Under the pieces are notes generated by a model. That model saw only the letters and a list, made by a program, of their open reading frames with translations, searched no databases and was not told where the DNA came from. From Armatimonadota bacterium (lineage in GTDB: Bacteria; Armatimonadota; Zipacnadia; UBA1398; JAKPQA01): DNA of 64,000 nt. The first letter of the stretch is position 1. Each line of letters starts with the position of its first letter. This document shows positions 48,716 through 58,559 of the stretch, in pieces. The translations under genes and the position numbers were made by a program. The stretch is taken from contig JAKPQA010000124.1 of assembly GCA_029547025.1 (NCBI GenBank), positions 1 to 64,000 of the forward strand, in the 5' to 3' direction.

Positions 48716-51079
48716 GTGGACACTCGCATCGCTCCGTGGCTACTGCTGGCTCTGGCTCTGGCCGCGTCCGCATCCGCGACTGCCCAGGAGCGCGGCGCGA
48801 ACCTGGTTCGCAACCCGAGCTTCGAGGACGACTCGGTCTGGGAGGCCGTGAGCGGGGGCTTCGCATACGACGCGGGCGTGGCGCACTCGGGGAAGCGCTC
48901 GGTTCGCGTCTCCGGTGATGACCTCGAGGCCAGCTCGGGGCTTTGGCAGGTCATCGAGCTCGATCCGCCCGTTGCGCACCCGTTCCGCATCTCCGGCTGG
49001 AGCCGGGCCGAGGGCGCCGAAGTGGGGCAGGACTACGACATCTACCTCGACCTCACGTATGACGACGGGACACCCCTGTGGGGCCAGACCGCCCGCTTCG
49101 ACCCGGGCACCCACGACTGGCAGAGCGCCCAGTTCGACTTCGACCCGTCCAAGCCCGTGCGACGCATCGAGGTGTTCGTGCTATTCCGTAAGGCCAAGGG
49201 GACGGTATGGTTCGACGACATCCAGGTCTGCCTGCGGCCCTTCGCGTTCACCGGGCTTGACCTGACGCCCGGGCTCTTCGGCGGCACAAGTCTGGGCATC
49301 ACGGCCAACACCACGATGCCCGCTCGATGGCGCATGGCGATCAGCGGCCCCGGCGGAACCAGGGCCGAGCAGAGAGGCGAGGGCTCCCGCTTCCGGGCCA
49401 TCTGGGCGGGCTCGCCGAGGGCCGCAGCGGGCACATACCGCGTGAGCCTGACCGCGAGGGACGGCCTCCGCGGCGAGGCCATTCGCGAGACGCGCGAGCT
49501 GGAACTCGGAGCCGGCGGCCCCGATGGTCCCTACCGCCTTTGGATCGAGGACAGCATGGTTCGCGTGCTGCCCGATGCCTTTCCGCCATCACGGCCCGGC
49601 AGGCCGGTGGCCAGCCTCTCGTTGGCGGGGAACGAGTATGAGAGCTTCCAGCTCGCGTTTCTGGCTGCTCCGGGCGCGCGGGTAGAGGGGCTGTCGCTGG
49701 AGACCTCAGACCTGGTGGGGCGCTCGGGCGCCCGCATCGCGGCCTCCGAGATCGAGTGGCACCAGGTCGGGTTCGTCCACGCCGAGCGGCTGCTCGGGCA
49801 CCCAGCCTACCCCGAGGCGAGTCCGGGCTGGTGGCCCGATCCGTTGCTCGAGGTCGGCCGGTTCTCGCTCGAGCCGGGCCGCACGCAGGCCATCTGGGTG
49901 ACGGTCCATGCGCCCGCGGGCACGCCCGCCGGCGACTATGAGGGCACCCTCGCCATCGTGCAGCCCGGCCGGCCGGACACCGAGGTCGAGGTGCGCGCTC
50001 ATGTGTACGGCTTCGACCTGCCCGTGCAGGGCCACCTGAAGACCGCGTTCGCCCTGATGGACGGCTACCTGGAGAAGGTCTACGGCAAGCCGCTGAGCGC
50101 TGAGCTCAGGCAGCGCTACGGCGACTTCGTCCTCGAGCATCGGCTGAACCCCGATGACATCTCGCGCACCGATCCGCCGGCGATCGAGGACCTGTTGCGC
50201 TACGACTCGCGCGGGCTGAACGCGTTCAACGTGCTGAACATGGTCGAGCCGCGGGGCGAGAACGCCTGGGTGTGCTGGAGCCCCCTGGAGGCCTACACGC
50301 CCGAGTTCAAGCAGTACCTGATCGGCCGGCTGGACCCCTATGTAGCCCAGCTCCGCGTGAAGGGGCTGGCCGGGAAGGCCTATGTCTACACTTTCGACGA
50401 GCGGGGTGAGGAGTTCGGCCCCGTGATGCGGGAGTACTTCGGCATGATCCACGAACGCTACCCGGGGATCCCGACGCTCACCACGGCTTACCTGCCGCTC
50501 GACCCCGAGGCGCTCACCCGTGTGAATGTCGACTGGATCTGCCCGCTGACACCGCGGTACACCATCGCCGAGGCCGATCGGTGCCGGGCCGCAGGGCAGC
50601 AGGTGTGGGCGTATGTGTGTCTGGGGCCGCGCTACCCGTACGCGAACTGGCTGGCCGACTTCCCGCTGGTGGAGTCGCGGGTCATCTGGTGGCAGGCCTA
50701 TCACCAGAAGATGGACGGCTTCCTGTACTGGGGCCTGAACATCTGGGACCGGGAGCACAACGATAGACCCATCGATCCGGCCGACGGGCCGGACCTCGAG
50801 TGGAGCATCACCACTGGCGGGGAGTACGACTGGCTGCACGGCGATGGCCGCCTGATCTACGCGGGTCCCGATGGGCCCATTGGCAGCATCCGGCTGGCGA
50901 ACATCCGCGACGGGCTTGAGGACTACGAGTACCTGTGGCTCCTGGCGCAGAAGGCGGGCGACGTCGAAGTGGCGCGGACTGCTTGTCTGCCGGTGACGAC
51001 AAGCCTGACGCAGTTCACGCGGGATGTGGCGGTGGTGCGCGCCGAGCGGGATGCGGTGGCGGCGGAGATCGAGGGCTAG
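48716..51079 (+). CDS. secreted DUF4091-type carbohydrate-active protein
   Basis: GTG 48716 gives 787 residues; GAGGAGG lies five bases upstream. Residues 1-24 form a signal peptide (hydrophobic core ending ASATAQ). A jelly-roll carbohydrate-binding-like domain (about 28-165) begins with NLVRNPSFEDD, a common opening for such modules. The C-terminal half (about 400-787) has the features of DUF4091 proteins: a TIM-barrel-like core with acidic clusters (YVYTFDERGEEF) and the terminal RDGLEDYEYLWLLAQKAG segment. DUF4091 proteins occur near polysaccharide-degrading genes; I cannot name the activity. It stands alone after the flagellar block. Confidence 0.85.
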   Translation: MDTRIAPWLLLALALAASASATAQERGANLVRNPSFEDDSVWEAVSGGFAYDAGVAHSGKRSVRVSGDDLEASSGLWQVIELDPPVAHPFRISGWSRAEGAEVGQDYDIYLDLTYDDGTPLWGQTARFDPGTHDWQSAQFDFDPSKPVRRIEVFVLFRKAKGTVWFDDIQVCLRPFAFTGLDLTPGLFGGTSLGITANTTMPARWRMAISGPGGTRAEQRGEGSRFRAIWAGSPRAAAGTYRVSLTARDGLRGEAIRETRELELGAGGPDGPYRLWIEDSMVRVLPDAFPPSRPGRPVASLSLAGNEYESFQLAFLAAPGARVEGLSLETSDLVGRSGARIAASEIEWHQVGFVHAERLLGHPAYPEASPGWWPDPLLEVGRFSLEPGRTQAIWVTVHAPAGTPAGDYEGTLAIVQPGRPDTEVEVRAHVYGFDLPVQGHLKTAFALMDGYLEKVYGKPLSAELRQRYGDFVLEHRLNPDDISRTDPPAIEDLLRYDSRGLNAFNVLNMVEPRGENAWVCWSPLEAYTPEFKQYLIGRLDPYVAQLRVKGLAGKAYVYTFDERGEEFGPVMREYFGMIHERYPGIPTLTTAYLPLDPEALTRVNVDWICPLTPRYTIAEADRCRAAGQQVWAYVCLGPRYPYANWLADFPLVESRVIWWQAYHQKMDGFLYWGLNIWDREHNDRPIDPADGPDLEWSITTGGEYDWLHGDGRLIYAGPDGPIGSIRLANIRDGLEDYEYLWLLAQKAGDVEVARTACLPVTTSLTQFTRDVAVVRAERDAVAAEIEG

Positions 51080-51229
51080 GAGTCGAGAGCCAGACGCCAG
51101 GGGTCAGAGGGGAGGCGAGTCCCCCATACGGGTAGGGGGTGATGCCTCGCCGCACCCGACCTGAAGCTGGGCCTGTAACCGGGCCTGCCGGGTGGCACTG
51201 GACACCCCCGGGCAACCTGCCGGTCGCCC

Positions 51230-52255
51230 CTACCCCTCCGGCCGCAGGTGCTTGTCGAAGAACTCGAGCACCTTCTGGTCGATCTCGGCGCGCGGGGGCT
51301 GAGGCTGCGCGTCTCTCGATGTCGGGTTCAGGCCATGGCCGGCGTTCGCGACCCGGACCAGTGTGGACTCGACTCCGGCTTCGATGAGCGCACGGTGGAG
51401 CAGCTCAGACTGCTCCATGGGCACGACGAAGTCGTTCTCTCCATGCACGATCAGGAACGGCGGGTCGTCGGGCGAGACGTGACTGATGGGGCTGGCGAGC
51501 CGGACCAGCTCGGGCACGTTCTCGGGCGCGTTGCCGAGGAGCTGCCCCTGGGGCGAGTTGGGCGGGTCGTCATCGTCGGGCAATGTGGCCAAGTCGGCCG
51601 GCCCGAACCAATCGCACACCGCCTGGATGCGCGACGACTGCTCGGGCCATCCGCCGGTACCCTCGAGCTTCGGTTCGCCGGCGGCGGTGCCGAGCAGTGC
51701 CGCGAGGTGACCGCCGGCGGAGGAGCCCCAGGCGCCGATATGGTCCGGATCGATGCCGTACTCCTCAGCGTGAGCCCGGAGGAAGCGGATGGCGCACTTG
51801 CAGTCCTCGATCTGCGCCGGGAAGGGGGCCTCGCTGCTCGGACGGTACTCGATGCTCGCGGTGAAGTAGCCCCGGGCGGCGAGGAAGGCGGTCTGAAACA
51901 CCCGATGGGTACCCGCGCGCCAGGCGCCGCCGTGGATGAAGACCACGACAGGCATGGGCACCTTGGCGGGCTTCGCCGGCTTGAGGATGTTCATCAGCAG
52001 CTGCCGCTTGCCGCCCGTGCCGAACTCGACGTCCCTCACGAGCTGGACGCCGGGGGGCAGTCGGAAGGCCACGCCCGGTTCGCCGGTCCTCGGCGCGCGT
52101 GGCTCCCTCCTGGGGGCGGGTGAGGGCGCGGGGGCGGCCGCCACCTCGGCCGCGGCGGGCGCCGTCTGCGCCGCGCCCAGCGCGAGATGTGACGCCGTCA
52201 GGGCGCCGAGGAGAGCTGCGCCGGCCACAAGGCAGATGCGTCCATCGCGGTGCAT
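51230..52255 (-). CDS. secreted alpha/beta-hydrolase esterase
   Basis: From ATG 52255 (with GGGGGTGG upstream) the protein has 341 residues. A signal peptide covers about 1-28, followed by an Ala/Pro-rich linker. The alpha/beta-hydrolase core shows the oxyanion HGGAW at 108-112, the nucleophile Ser179 in GSSAG, a catalytic Asp in HGENDF near 283, and a His in AGHG near 317. The layout resembles BD-FAE-like acetyl- or feruloyl-esterases that remove esters from hemicellulose; the substrate is not known. It faces the neighbouring DUF4091 gene across a 150-base gap. Confidence 0.88.
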   Translation of the reverse strand: MHRDGRICLVAGAALLGALTASHLALGAAQTAPAAAEVAAAPAPSPAPRREPRAPRTGEPGVAFRLPPGVQLVRDVEFGTGGKRQLLMNILKPAKPAKVPMPVVVFIHGGAWRAGTHRVFQTAFLAARGYFTASIEYRPSSEAPFPAQIEDCKCAIRFLRAHAEEYGIDPDHIGAWGSSAGGHLAALLGTAAGEPKLEGTGGWPEQSSRIQAVCDWFGPADLATLPDDDDPPNSPQGQLLGNAPENVPELVRLASPISHVSPDDPPFLIVHGENDFVVPMEQSELLHRALIEAGVESTLVRVANAGHGLNPTSRDAQPQPPRAEIDQKVLEFFDKHLRPEG

Positions 52256-52374
52256 CGGCGTCCACCCCCTTCGGCCCCCGCAGCATTCTGACAAGCTCAG
52301 GGGCGAGAACAGCACGGGCGAGCAAACCGGTTGGGCCGGATGGCGCCCTTCCCGCTTCGCGGGCCCCTTCCATT

Positions 52375-52415
52375 CGGCCCCTCCTCGGTTGTTCGGAGGG
52401 TTTGCTGAGGGGCCG
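52375..52415. terminator. hairpin between the isomerase and the esterase gene
   Basis: CGGCCCCTC (52375-52383) pairs perfectly with GAGGGGCCG (52407-52415) across a 23-base loop, in the gap between two minus-strand genes. No U-tract follows on the minus strand. It could terminate the upstream sugar-isomerase transcript or be a structured leader of the esterase gene. Confidence 0.45.
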
Positions 52416-52470
52416 GATAGGGGGGACCACAGTCTGGTGAGACCCTACCCGGCCCGCCCTAGACGGCCAG

Positions 52471-53229
52471 CTACTTGTTCCCCGAGGCCAAGCCCGAGCC
52501 TACCAGGTACTTGTAGCTGTCGGCCACGGCCTCCATCATATCGGTCGCGCACGAATCGAGCTCGACGATGAGCCACTGACAGACGCTTGGATCGGCGGCG
52601 GCGATCACGGCCGGGAAGTCCATCTTTCCCTTACCCACGGCGGTGTGCGGGTGGGGCTGACCGGGGACGAGGGGCCCATCCTTGATGTGCAGGAGCGGGA
52701 TGCGCTTGCCGTAGCGCTTGAGCACCGCCGCGGCGTCGGCGCCTCCAAAGGTGCACCAGTACGTATCGAGCTGGGCGCGCAGATCGGGCGCCTCGGCCAT
52801 GAGGATGTCGAAGGCGCACTGGCCCTCGAGTGGCTCGAACTCCCACCAATGGTTATGGTAGCAGAGCTCGATGCCGGTGCCTTTGAGGAGTTCGGCGCCC
52901 GCCTGCATCTTGGCCGCGCAGGCCTTGGTGGCGTCGACGGTCTTCATGTCATCGGGGCCGAAGCCGGTGACGGTCTGGCTGATGCCGAAGGTCTTGCAGT
53001 CGGCGACGAGCTGTTCCACGTTCTCCTGGGTCGGCAGGGGCCCATGCTGGCTGCTGACCTTGAGGCCGAGATCGTCGAACATGGCCTTGGCCTGGGCGGC
53101 GGTCATGCCGTGGAGACCGGCCAGCTCGACGCCGGTATAGCCGATGTCGGCCACCTTCTTGCAGGTTCCCGGGAAGTCCACAGCGCAGGCGTCGCGCACG
53201 GAGTAGAGCTGCAGTGAGATCGGCTTCAT
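52471..53229 (-). CDS. sugar phosphate isomerase/epimerase (xylose-isomerase-like TIM barrel)
   Basis: ATG 53229 (AGGGGA upstream) gives 252 residues; the longer frame to 53391 is unconserved. It is a single TIM-barrel domain of the xylose-isomerase-like/AP2Ec superfamily. Metal-ligand positions expected for the family are visible in ELCYHNHWWEFEP, QLDTYWC, LLHIKDG and WLIVELD, spaced in order through the protein. The opening SLQLYSVRD is a hallmark. There is no signal peptide, so it acts in the cytoplasm, probably on a sugar or sugar acid released by the secreted glycosidases. Its substrate is unknown. Confidence 0.9.
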   Translation of the reverse strand: MKPISLQLYSVRDACAVDFPGTCKKVADIGYTGVELAGLHGMTAAQAKAMFDDLGLKVSSQHGPLPTQENVEQLVADCKTFGISQTVTGFGPDDMKTVDATKACAAKMQAGAELLKGTGIELCYHNHWWEFEPLEGQCAFDILMAEAPDLRAQLDTYWCTFGGADAAAVLKRYGKRIPLLHIKDGPLVPGQPHPHTAVGKGKMDFPAVIAAADPSVCQWLIVELDSCATDMMEAVADSYKYLVGSGLASGNK

Positions 53230-53681
53230 GTGCGTTCCCCTATCTGGAGTTCGGGCATGTGAGTGGGCCGGATCCGCGGCGGGCTCCGGCGGTAGTCGGT
53301 TCCTGGAGCAGGATTCGCGCCTGGAGTGTGCGGACCTTCGGGCGGAGATGGGGTCAGCGCAAAAGGGGTCTGGGGAGATGGTACGCGCCAATCGCCCCGG
53401 CCGGCCCTGAGGCCCACCTCAGGCCACAAGCAAGGGAGTCATCCTGAGCGGAGGATCCGCGGAGCGAGGGATCTCGGCTCGAACCGGCCGAGCGCCAAAG
53501 GCATGAGCCTGCGCCTGTGTGTGGGGGCCGTCGCCGACCGAGATCCTCCGTGCCTCGGGTCCTCAGGATGACGCCCTGGTTTGGGGTGCGAGGTAGTTTC
53601 GTTGGCCGATCCTGGGGCACCACAAGTCCCAAGTGCGTACCATTCGGGTCAGGAGCCTTTTCCTCGGCGGAGGCGATTGGG
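53230..53681. other. 452-bp gap with hairpin and inverted repeat
   Basis: The gap separates the minus-strand isomerase from the plus-strand F5/8-type gene and should hold both promoters. It contains a perfect 7-bp hairpin (53406-53412 with 53417-53423) and the 135-base inverted repeat at 53438-53572. Reading frames through it are not conserved. No promoter could be placed with confidence. Confidence 0.6.
53438..53572. repeat. 135-bp imperfect inverted repeat (MITE- or REP-like)
   Basis: The left arm begins GTCATCCTGAG (53438-53448) and reaches GGATCTCGG (53469-53477). The right arm mirrors it, from CCGAGATCC (53538-53546) to CTCAGGATGAC (53562-53572). Ends pair for 11 bases and the inner segment for nine, with looser pairing between. 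It resembles short intergenic elements whose arms start with GTCATYCTGAG in many environmental genomes (my recollection, not checked). Confidence 0.7.
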
Positions 53682-55187
53682 TTGTTAGTACTCTGGTGTG
53701 TGGCGGCGCTGGTGAGGGCCGATGCGGGCGCGGTCGACCTGGCGCGTGGTGACGGCGCCCGGATCGCGGCTGAATCCGCTCAGGCGGCGGTCCAGCGGCC
53801 GGCAGCGGCGCTGATCGACGGCGACCCTGCAACGACGTTCCGCTGGGAGTGGGCGAACGGCGGTGCGGAGGCGGTCATCGACCTTGGCCGCCCGGCCCGC
53901 TTGCAGGAGGTGCGGATCCAGCAGGGCCCAGGTGACGGCCTGTGCCGGTTCGTCACCTCCATCCAGATCAGCGGCCATCAGACGGAGTGGCGGAAGGTGT
54001 CAGACCGATGGCCGCTAGTGAGCCAGCCGGCCGCGTGGACGGCCATCCCACTGCGCCCCTGCGTCTGTCGCTATGTGAAGGTGGCGTTCGCCTCTGGGAG
54101 CCGGGAGGACTTGGCGGAGGTGGCCTCGGTGGAGGTGCTCGGCGCACCGCAGGAGCGGTTGCGGATCTTCGCCCTGTACTGGGGCGATCTCCCGGGACTG
54201 GCGGCATGTGCGGGCGATGTGGCGTCGCTGGGCGTGAGCGATCTGCTCGTCTCGTGGGTCGACGGCCCGGCCGTGTGCAGTTGGCACCAGGGGCTGGATG
54301 CCTTCGTCGACTCGGGCGCCAAGGCGGCACTGGATCGCGCCGGCGTGCGCTACTGGCTCGATGAGCACGAGCTGTGCTCGATCATCCGGACGGCCGCCGA
54401 CATCGGCGATGACCTCATCTGGGACCAAGCCTGTGCGCGCGCGCGGCAGTGCTACGCTCGGGCGAAGGAACTGGGATTCTCCGGCGCGAGTCTCGACCCG
54501 GAGCACTACTACGGCGACGATCGCGCATGGGGCGATGTGGCGCAGTACGGCCTGGCCGGGCTCTACTACCGGCGTGGGCAGCAGCTCGGACAGGCCATGG
54601 CCGAGGTGTGGCCGGGCATTCGGACCGTGCACATCTACGAAGCGCGGATCTACGGCAACTTCCGAGGGGTAGGCGACCCCAGCGATCCAAACATGGACTA
54701 CGCCCAGGGGCACATGTGGTGGCTGAAGGGGATGAAGGATGCGGGTGTCGGCATCACACTGGGGCTCGAGAAGACCTATGGCGCCGGCGAGGGGGAGGTG
54801 CTCGACGCGTTGCCCGAGGCCCAGCGAGTCAAGGTGCAGGGCACGGGACACTTGTTTCGCTGGTTCGACCACACGCCCGACTGGTACCTCAACCTGGCAT
54901 GGCAGGCTTATCCGTTCGTCGACGAGATCATCCCTGGCTTCAACCCGTGGTCGGTGAGCGAGGGAGACCTCTCGGGCGTGCACTACCGGCCCGAGTACCT
55001 GCGGGAGCAGCTCGAGTATGCGCGTGCGAACGCGACGGCGTGCTGGATGTACTGGGGCGGGTGGAGTTCGAACCCCGACCCGGCGATGTGTTGGCGCGGG
55101 AAGGAGCCGGGCACCTACCTGGCTCCGGAAGGCATCGACCTGGCGGCGTACGCGCCGGTGCTGCGGGAGTTCGGTGGGGCGCGGTAG
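53682..55187 (+). CDS. secreted F5/8-type-domain protein with TIM-barrel-like domain
   Basis: TTG 53682, with GGAGG (53669-53673) eight bases upstream, gives 501 residues starting in a short signal peptide (about 1-15). The upstream frame to 53517 crosses the inverted repeat and is not conserved. The N-terminal domain (about 16-160) is like the discoidin/F5/8-type carbohydrate-binding fold: ALIDGDPATTFRWEW, a VIDLGRPARLQEVRIQQG strand and a terminal YVKVAFASGSRE. The rest (about 165-500) reads as an alpha/beta barrel with acidic clusters (SLDPEHYYGDD) and Trp-rich strands. It may be a DUF4855-like glycoside-hydrolase-type domain, but I do not recognise it with certainty. Confidence 0.7.
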   Translation: MLVLWCVAALVRADAGAVDLARGDGARIAAESAQAAVQRPAAALIDGDPATTFRWEWANGGAEAVIDLGRPARLQEVRIQQGPGDGLCRFVTSIQISGHQTEWRKVSDRWPLVSQPAAWTAIPLRPCVCRYVKVAFASGSREDLAEVASVEVLGAPQERLRIFALYWGDLPGLAACAGDVASLGVSDLLVSWVDGPAVCSWHQGLDAFVDSGAKAALDRAGVRYWLDEHELCSIIRTAADIGDDLIWDQACARARQCYARAKELGFSGASLDPEHYYGDDRAWGDVAQYGLAGLYYRRGQQLGQAMAEVWPGIRTVHIYEARIYGNFRGVGDPSDPNMDYAQGHMWWLKGMKDAGVGITLGLEKTYGAGEGEVLDALPEAQRVKVQGTGHLFRWFDHTPDWYLNLAWQAYPFVDEIIPGFNPWSVSEGDLSGVHYRPEYLREQLEYARANATACWMYWGGWSSNPDPAMCWRGKEPGTYLAPEGIDLAAYAPVLREFGGAR

Positions 55188-55358
55188 CCACCTGGCTGCA
55201 GGGCCGGATGCGGTCGCTGCACTCCTCTATGGACCCGTAAGGGGCGGTGCAAGGCGGAGGCCGTCGCGTGCCGCTCGGGAGGTAGCGTCAAGACCGTGGG
55301 GCGTGGCGCCACAGCGTGGCCGGCCTCAGCGGACGCCACCCCGGGCCCGTGTCCCAGG

Positions 55359-55898
55359 CTAAGCCTCGATGCCGCGCCGGACGCGCACACCGGCATCGTA
55401 GTAGTGCTTCACCTCGCGCATCTCGGTGACCAGATCGGCGCGCTCGACCAGTGTCGGGTGGGCTCTTCGTCCGGTGACGATGACCTCGACGTGCGGGGCG
55501 CGGGCATCGATGGCAGCCAGAAGCTCTTCGATGGTGAACAGGCCGAAGTGGACGGCGATGTTGGCCTCGTCGAGGATGACGAGCGGGGGGTCGCCCGATG
55601 CAAGGGCCTGCCGAGCCAGTTCGAGCCCCTCGCGGGCCGCGGCGATGTCCTCCGGGCCCGGCTCTCCGACGATGAACGACGCCCCCCCGAACTGGCGCAC
55701 CGTGATGAGCTCCGCGAACCGGGCGAGGGCTCGGTGCTCGCTGGCTTCGGACGGCTTCGCGAACTGGATGATCAGGACGCGGATCCCAGCCCCGGCGGCG
55801 CGTACCGCCAGACCGAGGGCTGCCGTCGTCTTGCCCTTGCCATCGCCCGTGTAGACCTGCACACGGCCCACGTCCCACGGTGGACTGGAGTCCCCCAC
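55359..55898 (-). CDS. cobO: cob(I)yrinic acid a,c-diamide adenosyltransferase
   Basis: CobO/BtuR adds the 5'-deoxyadenosyl group to corrinoids using ATP. GTG 55898, one base after the GH36 stop, gives 179 residues, the family norm; the open frame further upstream is unconserved and lies in the GH36 gene. The P-loop GDGKGKTTAALG is at about 17-28, followed by the QFAKPSE segment, a VILDEAN motif near 104-110 and VIVTGRR near 142-148. No other cobalamin gene is nearby. Placement after a glycosidase suggests readthrough or an incidental neighbour. Confidence 0.93.
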   Translation of the reverse strand: MGDSSPPWDVGRVQVYTGDGKGKTTAALGLAVRAAGAGIRVLIIQFAKPSEASEHRALARFAELITVRQFGGASFIVGEPGPEDIAAAREGLELARQALASGDPPLVILDEANIAVHFGLFTIEELLAAIDARAPHVEVIVTGRRAHPTLVERADLVTEMREVKHYYDAGVRVRRGIEA

Positions 55899-55899
55899 C

Positions 55900-58386
55900 C
55901 TACGGTCCCACCTTCCTGTAGCGCACGAGCGCCGAGCCGGGGGCCTCCGCGATGTCGATCCGCAGGGCGGCGAGCTCGGCCCCGATGCCCCGCTGCGGCT
56001 CGGGCTTGGCGTAGTCCGGCGCGACCGACCACTCATACAGTGCATCCGGCTCGATGGCGCGAAGCGACCCGGCCAGGGCGAGATACGGGCTCTGGTGCCT
56101 TCGAAAGAACAGCGCGATGCCGGCATTCAGGTCCTCGCGATGGAGCTGATAGGCGGCCCAGTCTGATGGCGACACGCCGACCGGAGTCAGTGGGTATAGA
56201 TCGCCCAGGAAGTAGGGCCGGAGCTCCTTCACCTCGGCGACAGCCGCTCGGGCTTCGTCGCGGTCGTAGTCGTCCTTCCGCAGGTCGAAGTACATGTTGA
56301 TGCCCCCGCACATGGCCGAGCGAACGCTGTAAGGGTCGACACTGTATAGGCCGTTCGAGCTGAATGCCACGTACTGCCCCAGGCCGACATTCTGCACCTG
56401 GCTGGCGATGGCGGACGTGCCGAGCGGGGTTGGCAGGCTCAGCACGCCGATGTCCTGGAAATCGCTGCGCCATAGGGCATAAGAGCGGCTGACGGTCTCG
56501 AGGTCGATGCGGCGGCCGCCACTGGCGCAGTTGTCGATGATGAGCCCGGGGTGGCGCGCCACAAGGCTATCCCACAGGGCGTAAAGACCCTCCACGAAGC
56601 GGATCTCAGTGATCCCCTGGCGGTCGGGCGCGTCGGCCCTCTGCCAAAAGGGCAGCGGGTCGATGTTGAAGTCCTCGCGGTAGATGTCGACCCCGTAGTC
56701 GCTGATGGCCTTCGAGAGCAGGTCGGTCATGAAGGCCAGGGCTTCGGGGTTGCCGAGGTCATACAGCAGGTCGCCCTGGCCGAGGTCGATGCAGAACTCG
56801 GGGTGCTCCCGGGCGATCTGGCTGGCGCGGGCCACGCGCTCGGGCTCGAACCACAGGCAGAACTGCATGCCCCGGGCGTGGGCGGCATCGCCGAGCGGCT
56901 TGAGGCCACGCGGGAAGTCCTCGGGCCGCGGGATCCACGTGCCCACACCACCGGGAAAGCCGCTGGGGAACCAGTAGGCATCGAGCCAGTAGACCTCGCA
57001 CCCGAGGTCCGCCGCGGCGTTGAGCATCTCGAGCTGGTTGGTCTCGTTGCCGGTCACGCCGCTGGAGAGGATGGACCAGGCCGTCGGATGGGTGACCGGG
57101 GGCTGGATGAGCTCACCATTCACGCGCGGGCAGTAGTGGGCCATCAGGAGCTGGCGGAGCATGTTCGCCCCGCGCGACTCGCCCCCGCCGTTCCACCACT
57201 GGAGCAAGATGCGGGGCGTCCGGATGGTCTCACCGGGCTTCAGGCGCAGGTGGCAGGTCTCCTGCCCCATGTCGAGCCGGACGGTGCGCGCGTCGGGCCG
57301 CGCCAGGTTGGCATCCCACTGGCCCGACCAGCCGACGGCCGCCGCCATGCCGCCCGTGCCCCAGTCGAGGTGGAAGAAGGGTAGCGTCCCGTTCGAAGAG
57401 CGCCCGCCTGCGGGTGCCAGGTGGATCCGGCCCTCAGTCTTCAGCTCGTCGACCTGCGGGAGGAAGTCGGTGATCTCGCACGTGCTGCCGCGCGGGTGGT
57501 GCAGCCGGACGAACTCGCCCGGCGGTGCAGTCAGAGAGAGGTCGAGCGGCCGGATGCGCTCGAGGAGCGGCGATTCCTCGGTCCCCTCGTTGCTGATCTC
57601 GAGCACCCATTCGACGGCGGGGAAGTCGGGAAAGCGGCGCACGTGCGCCGTGATGCGGAGCCCGCCCGCCGGGTCGCGGAAACTGACGCGGTGGTTGAGG
57701 TTGTGGACGGCCTGAATTGAGCGTTCCCAGCCCGGCAGCAGATCGGCGGACGGCTTGCCGTCGAGGGTGAACGAGAACGGCAGCGCGGTGGTCGGTGTCG
57801 TGGGGCCGCGGAGGATGGGCAGTTCGTCCAGGTATACCACCCGGCCGTCCTCGAGCTCGACGCGCGCCTCGCACCAGTCGGCCTGGTCGCTGTTGGGCCC
57901 GTCCTCGGCCTCGCCGATCTTCAGTGTCAAGACGCGCGCCCCGGCGAGGTCGAGGTTGAGGTCCAGGGGCGGATCGTCAACGCCGGCGGGACCCGACCTG
58001 AGCAGCTCGCGGTCATCGGCCGTGACGGCGAAGGTGACGTGCGGCTGCGCGCCGCGCGTGTTGCCGTTGTCGTCCACCCCGGCCAGTGCCAGGAAGCGGC
58101 GCCCGGGAGCGGGCAGGTGGACGCGGATGGTGCTCGCGGCGTGGGTGCCCAGCCCGCGGGTGTAGGTCCTCCCCGCCAGCTTGAGCGGGGCTTCCCACAC
58201 CGACCGGTTGAGGCGGAATGTCCCCCAGGTCTGCTCGACGACCTCGATGCCGGGACCCGCCAGGGGTCGCTCAGCCGTGGCGGCGAGCCAGGCCGCATCG
58301 GCCCACCCGTGGGCCGCGGCGATCTCCTGCGGCGAGGGTGCAGCCGTGGCCAAGAGGGCTCCGGCGACGCTGGCGATCAGTCCCAT
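55900..58386 (-). CDS. secreted alpha-galactosidase-like glycosidase, GH36 type, with NPCBM domain
   Basis: ATG 58386, with GGGAGG upstream, gives 828 residues with a signal peptide (about 1-16). An NPCBM carbohydrate-binding domain covers about 48-187 (WEAPLKLAGRTYTRGLGTHA start). The GH36 part includes a beta-sandwich, then the TIM barrel: LWFEPERV at 511-518, the nucleophile Asp572 in YREDFN, and NCASGGRRID leading to the acid/base Asp642 in WRSDF. These correspond to the KWDxN and CxSGGxRxD...SD motifs of GH36, with Lys-Trp replaced by Arg-Glu before the nucleophile. Likely acts on alpha-linked galactose or a related sugar; specificity is not certain. Confidence 0.88.
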   Translation of the reverse strand: MGLIASVAGALLATAAPSPQEIAAAHGWADAAWLAATAERPLAGPGIEVVEQTWGTFRLNRSVWEAPLKLAGRTYTRGLGTHAASTIRVHLPAPGRRFLALAGVDDNGNTRGAQPHVTFAVTADDRELLRSGPAGVDDPPLDLNLDLAGARVLTLKIGEAEDGPNSDQADWCEARVELEDGRVVYLDELPILRGPTTPTTALPFSFTLDGKPSADLLPGWERSIQAVHNLNHRVSFRDPAGGLRITAHVRRFPDFPAVEWVLEISNEGTEESPLLERIRPLDLSLTAPPGEFVRLHHPRGSTCEITDFLPQVDELKTEGRIHLAPAGGRSSNGTLPFFHLDWGTGGMAAAVGWSGQWDANLARPDARTVRLDMGQETCHLRLKPGETIRTPRILLQWWNGGGESRGANMLRQLLMAHYCPRVNGELIQPPVTHPTAWSILSSGVTGNETNQLEMLNAAADLGCEVYWLDAYWFPSGFPGGVGTWIPRPEDFPRGLKPLGDAAHARGMQFCLWFEPERVARASQIAREHPEFCIDLGQGDLLYDLGNPEALAFMTDLLSKAISDYGVDIYREDFNIDPLPFWQRADAPDRQGITEIRFVEGLYALWDSLVARHPGLIIDNCASGGRRIDLETVSRSYALWRSDFQDIGVLSLPTPLGTSAIASQVQNVGLGQYVAFSSNGLYSVDPYSVRSAMCGGINMYFDLRKDDYDRDEARAAVAEVKELRPYFLGDLYPLTPVGVSPSDWAAYQLHREDLNAGIALFFRRHQSPYLALAGSLRAIEPDALYEWSVAPDYAKPEPQRGIGAELAALRIDIAEAPGSALVRYRKVGP

Positions 58387-58559
58387 GGTGGTGCCTCCCT
58401 CCCTGGGGGGACGATCACACCCATCGCACATCGGCGATGACATAGCGCTCCATCACGAGCCGCCGAGTCCGGACACGGCACGACCCGGTCTTGCGGAAGG
58501 GCCGCGCCGGGCTGCGCCCGGTTCCCCCCATCGGGCATCGGCAGGATCGGTAAGTGCCA

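Noticed and set aside
55899-56126. Longer N-terminus for the cobalamin adenosyltransferase
   Set aside because: It would lie in the GH36 coding region and encode Arg/Ser/Pro-rich sequence unrelated to CobO.
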